From Treponema sp. (GTDB taxonomy: Bacteria; Spirochaetota; Spirochaetia; Treponematales; Treponemataceae): a DNA stretch of 64,000 nucleotides. The stretch spans positions 1 through 64,000 of the forward strand of contig JAIKYZ010000008.1 in NCBI GenBank assembly GCA_024682655.1, in the 5' to 3' direction. The notes under the pieces are model-generated. The model was not told the origin of the DNA. It saw only the letters and a list, made by a program, of their open reading frames with translations, and made no database searches. Shown in pieces: positions 36,377 to 43,195 of the stretch. The translations under genes and the position numbers were made by a program. Each line of letters begins with the position of its first letter. Within the stretch, counting starts at the first letter, position 1.

Positions 36377-36943
36377 ATGGAAGAGCATCGAAATAAATTA
36401 TTCAAAAATGTTGAAGAAATGAGACCAGACGGGGAGCAGCCGCTTCACTTTTATTACAATCGGGAAGAACGTATTGCAAGGGCTCCAGAAAATGTAAAAG
36501 CCTATTACCGGGGCGAAATGAAGCCTGTCCGGGGTTTTAAAGTTCTTTTTACAAAACAAAATAAATATATTTTCCTTTCCTTAATTTTTTTCTGTGCTTC
36601 GGTTTTAATTTACAATGGTTTTAACAAAAGCCGAAATTATGCCCTTATTAATCATCTGGATTGCGAAGTTCAGGCTTTTTCCTTTGAAGAAGAAGTTTAT
36701 GTAAATCTCAAAATCAAAAGAAATAAAAATGCAAAAGATTTAAGTCCTAAAAAAGTAATGGCCCAAATCTTTATGATAGATCCAAATAATAATGTTAGCG
36801 ATAAAAAAGTAGAGTATTTGGATTATCAGGAAGGTGAACAATTTATTCGTGCAAAGTTTACTGACTTTGATATAATCAGAGTGGATTTAATTGTAAATGT
36901 AGATGGTCAGGAAAAAGAACTTTCTACTCAAGTTAAACATTAA
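36377..36943 (+). CDS. membrane-anchored conserved hypothetical protein
   Basis: A 188-residue protein: a charged cytoplasmic N-terminus of about 60 residues (EQPLHFYYNREERIARAPE), one membrane helix (about 69-85) and a periplasmic beta-rich domain. It lies 29 bp after the lipoprotein gene and 15 bp before the NUDIX gene. The N-terminal motif is conserved-looking, but I do not recognise a named family. A helper for the upstream lipoprotein is possible. Confidence 0.55.
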   Translation: MEEHRNKLFKNVEEMRPDGEQPLHFYYNREERIARAPENVKAYYRGEMKPVRGFKVLFTKQNKYIFLSLIFFCASVLIYNGFNKSRNYALINHLDCEVQAFSFEEEVYVNLKIKRNKNAKDLSPKKVMAQIFMIDPNNNVSDKKVEYLDYQEGEQFIRAKFTDFDIIRVDLIVNVDGQEKELSTQVKH

Positions 36944-36958
36944 TTTAAGGAGATTTAT

Positions 36959-37372
36959 TTGAGCAGTTCTGTTGCATGTATAGATTACAGAGATGGAAAA
37001 ATATTTATTGCAAAACGCCAGAATGTTGGTGATATGGGTGGCCGCTGGGAATTTCCTGGTGGAAAAATAGATGCCGGCGAAAATTTTCAACAGGCAATTA
37101 AAAGAGAAATGAATGAAGAATTCGGAGTTGATGTTGAAGTTTTTGAAGAAATAGCTTCCTGTAATTTTGAACACAAGGGAAAAATCTGTTCCGTTCAGGC
37201 TTTTAGGGTTCACTTTGCCCATGACGGAATGGAAAAGAAATTTGTTCTGACTGAACACACCGATTATAAATGGGTTTCTCCTTCCGAAATAAAAAAATTA
37301 AATTTTGTAGATTCTGATTTAAAACTTCTTCCCGAAGTTTTTAAAAATCTGGGTATTAAAGAGGATGAATAA
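36959..37372 (+). CDS. NUDIX hydrolase, 8-oxo-dGTP diphosphatase-like
   Basis: A 137-residue protein starting at TTG with AAGGAGAT at an ideal distance. The Nudix box runs from GGKIDAGE to REMNEEFGV (about residues 38-60), with the FPGGKI start typical of MutT-like enzymes. It probably cleans oxidised nucleotides from the pool. The stop overlaps the ATG of the next gene (TAATG). Confidence 0.85.
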   Translation: MSSSVACIDYRDGKIFIAKRQNVGDMGGRWEFPGGKIDAGENFQQAIKREMNEEFGVDVEVFEEIASCNFEHKGKICSVQAFRVHFAHDGMEKKFVLTEHTDYKWVSPSEIKKLNFVDSDLKLLPEVFKNLGIKEDE

Positions 37373-37731
37373 TGAAAGTAATTAAGGTCTTAATTTGTGC
37401 AGCTTTGATTTTTATGTCTTTTATTTCCTGTAAATTGCGAAAGGAAGAAAAGATAGTTTTTGACCAGACTCATCCTTTGGCTTTAGCCCCAGATGTTTCC
37501 TGGGCTGTGGTTTCTGATCCTTATGCCGCTTACAGAAAAGAAGCCGACTGGAATTCTACCGGATATGGACATTCAAGACGCGGAGATATTTTGCAGGTTC
37601 TGGGCCAGTCAAACGATAAAGATGGCCATGTCTGGTATTTATTCGAAGACGGCTGGTTACCTGAAACTTGTCTTTCGGTTTTTGATAACAGATATAAGGC
37701 TCAGGCCCGTTCAAAACTTTTGGAGCAGTAA
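37372..37731 (+). CDS. small lipoprotein with SH3-like fold
   Basis: A 119-residue lipoprotein with lipobox FISC (Cys20). The mature part has GDILQVLGQSNDKDGHVWYLFEDGWLPE, the pattern of bacterial SH3 domains that often bind cell-wall peptides. It is translationally coupled to the NUDIX gene and 2 bp ahead of the NeuB-like gene. Confidence 0.6.
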   Translation: MKVIKVLICAALIFMSFISCKLRKEEKIVFDQTHPLALAPDVSWAVVSDPYAAYRKEADWNSTGYGHSRRGDILQVLGQSNDKDGHVWYLFEDGWLPETCLSVFDNRYKAQARSKLLEQ

Positions 37732-37733
37732 GT

Positions 37734-38852
37734 ATGTCTACAATTATAGCTGAAATTGGAACTAGTCACGAAGGTTCTAAAGAAAAGGCTTTTGAATTAA
37801 TTGATGCTGCAGCAGAGGCTGGTGCAGACGCAATAAAATTTCAGTGGGTTTATGCCGATGAAATTCTCCATCCCAATACTGGTTTTGTAAAACTGCCAAC
37901 CGGTAATATTCCACTTTACGAAAGATTCAGGCAACTGGAATGTAGTAAGGATTTTTACAGGGAATTATTGGATTATGTTCATTCCAAGGGCTGTAAATTC
38001 TGCTGTTCACCTTTTGGACTCAGAAGTTTACAGGATTTACTTGAAATAAAACCTGATATCCTCAAAGTTGCTTCTCCAGAATTAAATCATTATAAAATGC
38101 TGGAGGCAATTCGCGATTTTAGAGAAAAGCAGGCAGATGGAGAAAAGATTCCTTTAGTACTTTCCAGTGGGGTTTCTAAATTAGCAGATATAGAAAAAGC
38201 TCTGGACATTGTTGGAAGAGAAGGAGTTTCTTTACTTCACTGTGTAACTTCTTATCCCGCTCCAGAAGAAGAATATAATCTCCGCCTTATTAGCAATCTC
38301 AAAAATATTTTTGGAATTGAATGTGGAGTTAGTGATCACAGTTTAGATCCAATTTTAGTTCCATCTCTTTCGATTGCCTGTGGTGGAAGCCTTGTAGAAA
38401 AACATATTACCTTGAGTCGACAAACTGCCGGCCTTGACGATCCTGTTGCCCTTGAACCAGAACAGTTTGCCATGATGGTACATGTAATTCATCAGACAGA
38501 AACACTTATGGCTCACTACGGAAAGAATTTGGGCTGGGAAAAAACTATTGAGCAATTATCAGAAGGTTTTGGAAAAGATAAGATAATGTCTACTTTAGGA
38601 GACGGAATTAAACGTCTTGCCCCCGCAGAAGAGGCAAATTACGGGCGTACCAACAGATCTTTACACTTTATGAAAGATTTTAAGAGCGGACATAAAATCA
38701 GCCCTCAGGATATTTCAATTTTAAGAACAGAAAAAGTCCTGAGCCCTGGAATATCCCCTGATTTTTATGATTCTTTGATTGGCGCTCTTTTAGTAAAAGA
38801 TGTAAAAGCGGGACAGGGAATTCAATTATCTGATTTTATTAAGATTCAATAA
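37734..38852 (+). CDS. NeuB-like sialic-acid-type synthase
   Basis: A 372-residue protein. The TIM-barrel NeuB domain (IAEIGTSHEGS, AGADAIKFQ, CSPFGLRSLQDL, LKVASPE, LSSGVS, HCVTSYPAP, GVSDHSLD, VEKHITL) condenses phosphoenolpyruvate with an amino sugar. A C-terminal antifreeze-like SAF domain (about 305-370, NRSLHF to KAGQGIQ) is present. No neuA, neuC or pse genes are adjacent, so the product could be a nonulosonic acid made from genes elsewhere, or a related sugar acid. Its 3' end overlaps convergent coaX by 14 bp. Confidence 0.82.
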   Translation: MSTIIAEIGTSHEGSKEKAFELIDAAAEAGADAIKFQWVYADEILHPNTGFVKLPTGNIPLYERFRQLECSKDFYRELLDYVHSKGCKFCCSPFGLRSLQDLLEIKPDILKVASPELNHYKMLEAIRDFREKQADGEKIPLVLSSGVSKLADIEKALDIVGREGVSLLHCVTSYPAPEEEYNLRLISNLKNIFGIECGVSDHSLDPILVPSLSIACGGSLVEKHITLSRQTAGLDDPVALEPEQFAMMVHVIHQTETLMAHYGKNLGWEKTIEQLSEGFGKDKIMSTLGDGIKRLAPAEEANYGRTNRSLHFMKDFKSGHKISPQDISILRTEKVLSPGISPDFYDSLIGALLVKDVKAGQGIQLSDFIKIQ

Positions 38853-39633
38853 AATCCCCGGCAATTTTTATACCTTCCAGAGTTAAATCTTTTTCCAGTT
38901 TATCAAAAACTTTTGTAATAGGTGCAATCATGCTGTTTAAACCGCCAGTTGCTATTACAAGAATATCTTTTTGCTTTATTCCACATTCCTTTTCTAAATC
39001 TGCTTTCATATTTGCAAGAAGGCCTTCTACCAAGCCTTTGTAGCCTAAAACAATTCCACTTTGAACAGCAACAACAGTGTTTTTTCCAAGACTTGTTTCT
39101 GGAATATCCAAAGGAATTGCAGGAATCTGGGCTGTGTTATTAAAAAGTGAGTTGAAGGCGGTTCTAATTCCCGGTGCAATTGCAACTCCTGCTACGGTTC
39201 CCTTTTGATCTAAAGCGGTAAAAGAAAGGGCAGTACCAAAATCGGCAATTATGCAGGGAGCTTTATATTTTGTCCAGGCTGCCAGGGCATCACAAAGTAA
39301 GTCAGTTCCAATTTCATGTTTTGCAGTTTCTGGAATTTTGATTGGCAATTTATCGTAATTTTCAGGACTTAATAAAATTGGTTTTTTACCAGTAATGTGC
39401 TGGCTTACAATTACAAAAGGTCCAATTAAGGCTGGAACAACTGTACTTAAAACAATTTTATCGATATCAGAAAATTCAATCTGACTGTCTCTAAAAAGTG
39501 GTCTTAAAATCGAAAAATATTCGTCGCCGGTTCTTTTAATATCGGTGGAAAGTCTCCAAACTTGTTTTAGTGAATTACCTTCAAAAAGGGCTGTTTTTAT
39601 ATTTGTATTTCCAATATCAAAAATCAAAGTCAT
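38839..39633 (-). CDS. coaX: type III pantothenate kinase CoaX
   Basis: A 264-residue protein with ASKHA-fold motifs: FDIGNTNIKTALF (phosphate-binding loop), GTDLLCDALAAW, IADFGTALSFTALD, GVAIAPGI and VIATGGLN. It performs the first step of coenzyme A synthesis and is the potassium-dependent, feedback-insensitive class. GGGAGATA precedes the ATG. It converges with and overlaps the NeuB-like gene. Confidence 0.92.
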   Translation of the reverse strand: MTLIFDIGNTNIKTALFEGNSLKQVWRLSTDIKRTGDEYFSILRPLFRDSQIEFSDIDKIVLSTVVPALIGPFVIVSQHITGKKPILLSPENYDKLPIKIPETAKHEIGTDLLCDALAAWTKYKAPCIIADFGTALSFTALDQKGTVAGVAIAPGIRTAFNSLFNNTAQIPAIPLDIPETSLGKNTVVAVQSGIVLGYKGLVEGLLANMKADLEKECGIKQKDILVIATGGLNSMIAPITKVFDKLEKDLTLEGIKIAGDFIES

Positions 39634-39737
39634 ATAAAATATCTCCCTAAGTGCTTATTTATAATTTAAAGAATCTCTTTATTGTCTTATTTGAACATTT
39701 TTAATATTATAACCATAAAAAGAGGATACAACAATAA

Positions 39738-40979
39738 ATGAAAACAAATGCCTTAAAGGGAATGAAAGATATTCTTCCTGCAGAACAGAAAATGAGAGAT
39801 TATGTTCAGGGAAAAATCCTTGAAACTTATCGTGCATCAGGTTTTGAAAGAATTTCAACTCCAATTCTAGAAGATTCAGAAAATTTGGATAAATCAGACG
39901 GTGGAGATAATCTGAATCTTATTTTTAAAGTTTTAAAACGTGGAGATAAATTAGAAAGTGCCCTTTCTCAGGAACATCCAAGCGAAAAAGAACTTTCTGA
40001 TATGGGCTTGCGTTATGATTTAACTTTGCCTCTTACAAGATTTTTTGCCGCAAATCGCAATAATCTTCAGTTTCCTTTTAAAGTTATTCAGACTGACAGA
40101 GTTTACCGTGCCGAAAGACCTCAAAAAGGTCGTATGAGAGAATTTGTTCAGTGTGATATTGATATTCTTGGAGATTCGTCACCAAATGCAGAAGTTGAAT
40201 TGATTGATGTAACTGCAAATGCAATGCTTGCAATAGGATTTAAAGATTTTTACATCAATATTAATGACCGCAGAATTTTAAGAAGTATGCTTGAAAACAT
40301 GGGCTTTGCTCCAGAAACTTTAGATTCAGTTTGTATTACTTTTGACAAAATGGATAAAATCGGAGCCCAGGGAATTGAAGCTGAGTTAAAAGAAAAAGCT
40401 CTCCCAGAAAATGCAATAAAAGCTCTGGTTGATTTTGTTTCAAGTGGAAAGGAAATCACTCTGGATTATGTAGCATCAAAGTGTGCAGATCCTTCTATTG
40501 CAGATAATCTTAAATATATTATCAAAACTGCCAAAGAAGTAGCTCAGGGCGCTTATGATATAAAATACTGCCCAAGTCTTGTTAGAGGTCAGGGCTATTA
40601 CACAGGTGCTGTATTTGAAATTGGAAGTCCACTCTTTTCTGGTGCAATTGGCGGTGGCGGCCGTTATGATAATCTTATTGGAAAATTCGTTGGTCAGCCA
40701 GTTCCTGCTGTTGGATTTAGTATTGGTTTTGAAAGAATCTGCAGTATTCTTCTTGATCAGAATTATCAGATTCCAGGTGCAAAAGAAAAATGTGCTTTAC
40801 TCTACGAAGATTCAATTCCTTTTGCTCAGGTAATGAAAGAGGCTGAAAAATTACGTCAGACTTATTCACTTTCAATTATTAAAAAGGCAAAAAAAGCCGG
40901 ACCTCAGTTTGATATGCTTGAAAAACAGGGCTATACAAAATTTGCCACTTATAAAGACGGAAATTTGATTTTAAAATAA
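39738..40979 (+). CDS. hisS: histidyl-tRNA synthetase
   Basis: A 413-residue class II synthetase: motif 1 region KGMKDILP, motif 2 VIQTDRVYRAERPQKGRMREFVQ-type sequence (about residues 114-136), the histidine-specific LVRGQGYYTG-like HisA loop (about 285-294) and motif 3 AVGFSIGFERI. The complete catalytic motifs support a true HisRS rather than HisZ. The anticodon domain is at about 335-413. GAGGA lies 13 nt before the ATG. Confidence 0.9.
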   Translation: MKTNALKGMKDILPAEQKMRDYVQGKILETYRASGFERISTPILEDSENLDKSDGGDNLNLIFKVLKRGDKLESALSQEHPSEKELSDMGLRYDLTLPLTRFFAANRNNLQFPFKVIQTDRVYRAERPQKGRMREFVQCDIDILGDSSPNAEVELIDVTANAMLAIGFKDFYININDRRILRSMLENMGFAPETLDSVCITFDKMDKIGAQGIEAELKEKALPENAIKALVDFVSSGKEITLDYVASKCADPSIADNLKYIIKTAKEVAQGAYDIKYCPSLVRGQGYYTGAVFEIGSPLFSGAIGGGGRYDNLIGKFVGQPVPAVGFSIGFERICSILLDQNYQIPGAKEKCALLYEDSIPFAQVMKEAEKLRQTYSLSIIKKAKKAGPQFDMLEKQGYTKFATYKDGNLILK

Positions 40980-41008
40980 AGAAACTACTATAATATTCAG
41001 CTGCTTTA

Positions 41009-41037
41009 TTGACATTATTTTTATAAGGCATTATATT
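41009..41037 (+). promoter_or_regulatory. promoter of the rimP-nusA-infB operon
   Basis: TTGACA (41009-41014), an exact 17-bp spacer and TATATT (41032-41037): near consensus. It lies upstream of an intrinsic terminator (41064-41096), so its transcript must pass that terminator to reach rimP. Confidence 0.75.
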
Positions 41038-41063
41038 TATCTATGTCAGTTTAATATTACATT

Positions 41064-41096
41064 AAAAAGACTCGTGTCAACCCACGGGTCTTTTTT
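41064..41096 (+). terminator. intrinsic terminator inside the rimP leader
   Basis: GACTCGTG (41069-41076) and CACGGGTC (41083-41090) pair with one wobble, with A5 before and T6 after. It may end hisS transcripts and, given the promoter at 41009-41037, may also attenuate the rimP operon. Confidence 0.85.
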
Positions 41097-41099
41097 ATT

Positions 41100-41167
41100 G
41101 CGAGTTTACAATTCCTGAAACTCGCAAAACGGCTGAGTCAAGGCCGAAGAGTGAAGCGTGCCTTGAC
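41100..41167 (+). repeat. two tandem hairpins in the rimP leader
   Basis: GCGAGTTT (41100-41107) pairs with AAACTCGC (41118-41125), and GTCAAGGC (41137-41144) pairs with GCCTTGAC (41160-41167). The first arm could also pair with the 5' arm of the terminator (ACTCG at 41070-41074). The rest of the 243-bp gap from hisS to rimP is otherwise unremarkable. Confidence 0.65.
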
Positions 41168-41222
41168 CAGACGTATTTAGCATTTTTTTTGCGAAGTAAA
41201 AATTATCTGACTTGAAACAGAT

Positions 41223-41696
41223 ATGGAATATACATCATATAAAAACATTAAGTATTACAAAGAGTGTGCAGCTCTTGTAGAAGGTCTTGGTTTTAAACTT
41301 GTAGACCTTAAAGTTATTCCTAGTAAAACAACTACAAAAATTTCTGCAATGATTGCCAGTTCTGATCCAAAAGTAAACATTGGAGTAAATGACTGCGCAA
41401 AAGTTCACCGCCTTCTTTTACCTCGTTTAGAAGCACTTCTTGGCACAGATGATACATCAATGGAACTTACAAGTCCTGGAGTTGAGCATAATATTAAGAA
41501 TGCGGCAGAATTTTCTGTATTTACAGGAAGAAATGTAAGAGTTTGGGATAAAACTGTTACAGATTGGGTTGGGGGAAAGATTCTTTCTTCTGACGAAAAT
41601 TCAGTTACATTGGAAAAAGAGGACGGTACTTCAGTTACTGTTACTTATGAAAATATAGCTAAAGCAAAATTTATTTATACTATTGAGGAGGCATAG
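41223..41696 (+). CDS. rimP: ribosome maturation factor RimP
   Basis: A 157-residue protein of the RimP family: N-terminal LVEGLGFKLVDLKV, the CAKVHRLLLPRLEALL helix, the family-typical MELTSPGVEHNIKNAAEF, and a C-terminal SH3-like domain. It helps assemble the 30S subunit. It leads the conserved rimP-nusA-infB-rbfA order. The ATG lacks a clear Shine-Dalgarno. nusA follows after 2 bp. Confidence 0.92.
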   Translation: MEYTSYKNIKYYKECAALVEGLGFKLVDLKVIPSKTTTKISAMIASSDPKVNIGVNDCAKVHRLLLPRLEALLGTDDTSMELTSPGVEHNIKNAAEFSVFTGRNVRVWDKTVTDWVGGKILSSDENSVTLEKEDGTSVTVTYENIAKAKFIYTIEEA

Positions 41697-41698
41697 AA

Positions 41699-43174
41699 AT
41701 GTCAGAAATGGCAGATGCTATCCGTCAGCTGATTCAGGAAAAAGGTTATTCTGAAGATTCAGTTAGACAGACAATTGAAAGAGCCCTTAAGGCTGCTTAT
41801 AAAAGAACTTACGGAACTGATGAAAACGCAATTGTAAAATTTGCAGAAGATATGTCAGATGTTTCTATTTATTCAAGAAAAGTTGTTCTTGATGGAGTTT
41901 GGGATCCTGTAAAAGAAATCGAATTAGAAGATGCTCGTAAACTTTCAGAAGATGTTGAAGTTGGAGATGAAATTGATATTTTGGAAGATCCTAAAACTTT
42001 TGACCGTTCTGCAGTTTCAACTGGAAAACAGACAGCTCACCAGGGATTAAACGAAACTTACAAAGATTCTTTGTATAACGAATATAAGGATAAAATTGGA
42101 GAAATTATCATCGGTTATTTCCAGAGAGAAAGAAATGGCAACATTTATCTTGACCTTGGCAATGCTGGAAAAATCGAAGGTGTTCTTCCTAACAAATATC
42201 AGTCAAAATTGGAATTCTACGAAAAGAATGACCGTATTAAGGCTTTGATTGTAGAAATCAAAAAAACAAATTCTGGTATTCAGCTTGTACTTTCAAGAAG
42301 CGATCCAAAATTAGTTAGTTCAATTCTTGAAAAAGAAGTTCCAGAAATTGCAGACGGTACAATCACAATTGAGCGCATTGTTCGTGATGCAGGTTACCGT
42401 ACAAAGATTGCAGTTTCTACAAAGCGCGAAGAAGTAGATCCTGTAGGTGCTTGTGTTGGATTAAAAGGTGTTCGTATTCAGAATGTTATTCGCGAACTTT
42501 ACAACGAAAAAATTGATGTTTTACGTTATGAACCAAATCCTGTTGATTTTATCAAAAATGCACTTTCTCCTGCTCAGGTTGAAAAAGTTGTAATTATGGA
42601 TGCAGATAAACGCCAGGCACTTGCAATTGTAGAAGAAAGTCAGTTCTCACTTGCAATTGGTCGTCAGGGCCAGAATGTAAGACTTGCAAATAGACTTTGT
42701 GACTGGAATATTGATGTTAAGACTGTTGAACAGGCAGAAGAAATTGACTTCTCAACTGTTAATACAGTTCAGAATGCTAAAAATCTCTTTAATGATGATG
42801 TTGTTGAAGAAGAAAATGCAGAAATTTACACAGTTTCAGAACTTCCTGGAATCAAAGAAAACGTTGCTGCCTTGCTTAAGGAAAATGGAATTGATCAGAT
42901 TCAAGATTTCGTTGAAGCCTATGATAAAGATGCTATTCATATCGAAGGAATTACAGCTGATGATCTTGAAGAAGTAAATGATTTGATTAATAACAATGTA
43001 GAATTTGTTGAAGAAGATCAAACAGAAGAAAATGAAGTAGAAGAGACAGAAACTCACGAAGAAGAAAAAGAAACTGAAGAAGAATATTTCTGTCCTGCTT
43101 GTGGAGCAAAAATTACACTTGATATGACTCACTGTCCAAATTGTGGTGCTGAGTTTGTATTTGAAGAGGAATAA
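41699..43174 (+). CDS. nusA: transcription elongation factor NusA with C-terminal zinc ribbon
   Basis: A 491-residue protein: N-terminal RNA-polymerase-binding domain (1-125), S1 domain (about 135-205), tandem KH domains (about 205-350, including VGACVGLKGVRIQNV and LAIGRQGQNVRLA), then a helix-hairpin-helix-like segment, a Glu-rich linker and a terminal zinc ribbon with C465-x2-C468 and C479-x2-C482. The zinc ribbon is unusual for NusA. GAGGAGGC precedes the ATG. It modulates pausing, termination and antitermination. Confidence 0.95.
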   Translation: MSEMADAIRQLIQEKGYSEDSVRQTIERALKAAYKRTYGTDENAIVKFAEDMSDVSIYSRKVVLDGVWDPVKEIELEDARKLSEDVEVGDEIDILEDPKTFDRSAVSTGKQTAHQGLNETYKDSLYNEYKDKIGEIIIGYFQRERNGNIYLDLGNAGKIEGVLPNKYQSKLEFYEKNDRIKALIVEIKKTNSGIQLVLSRSDPKLVSSILEKEVPEIADGTITIERIVRDAGYRTKIAVSTKREEVDPVGACVGLKGVRIQNVIRELYNEKIDVLRYEPNPVDFIKNALSPAQVEKVVIMDADKRQALAIVEESQFSLAIGRQGQNVRLANRLCDWNIDVKTVEQAEEIDFSTVNTVQNAKNLFNDDVVEEENAEIYTVSELPGIKENVAALLKENGIDQIQDFVEAYDKDAIHIEGITADDLEEVNDLINNNVEFVEEDQTEENEVEETETHEEEKETEEEYFCPACGAKITLDMTHCPNCGAEFVFEEE

Positions 43175-43195
43175 ATAGAGGGAATAGAATAATAT

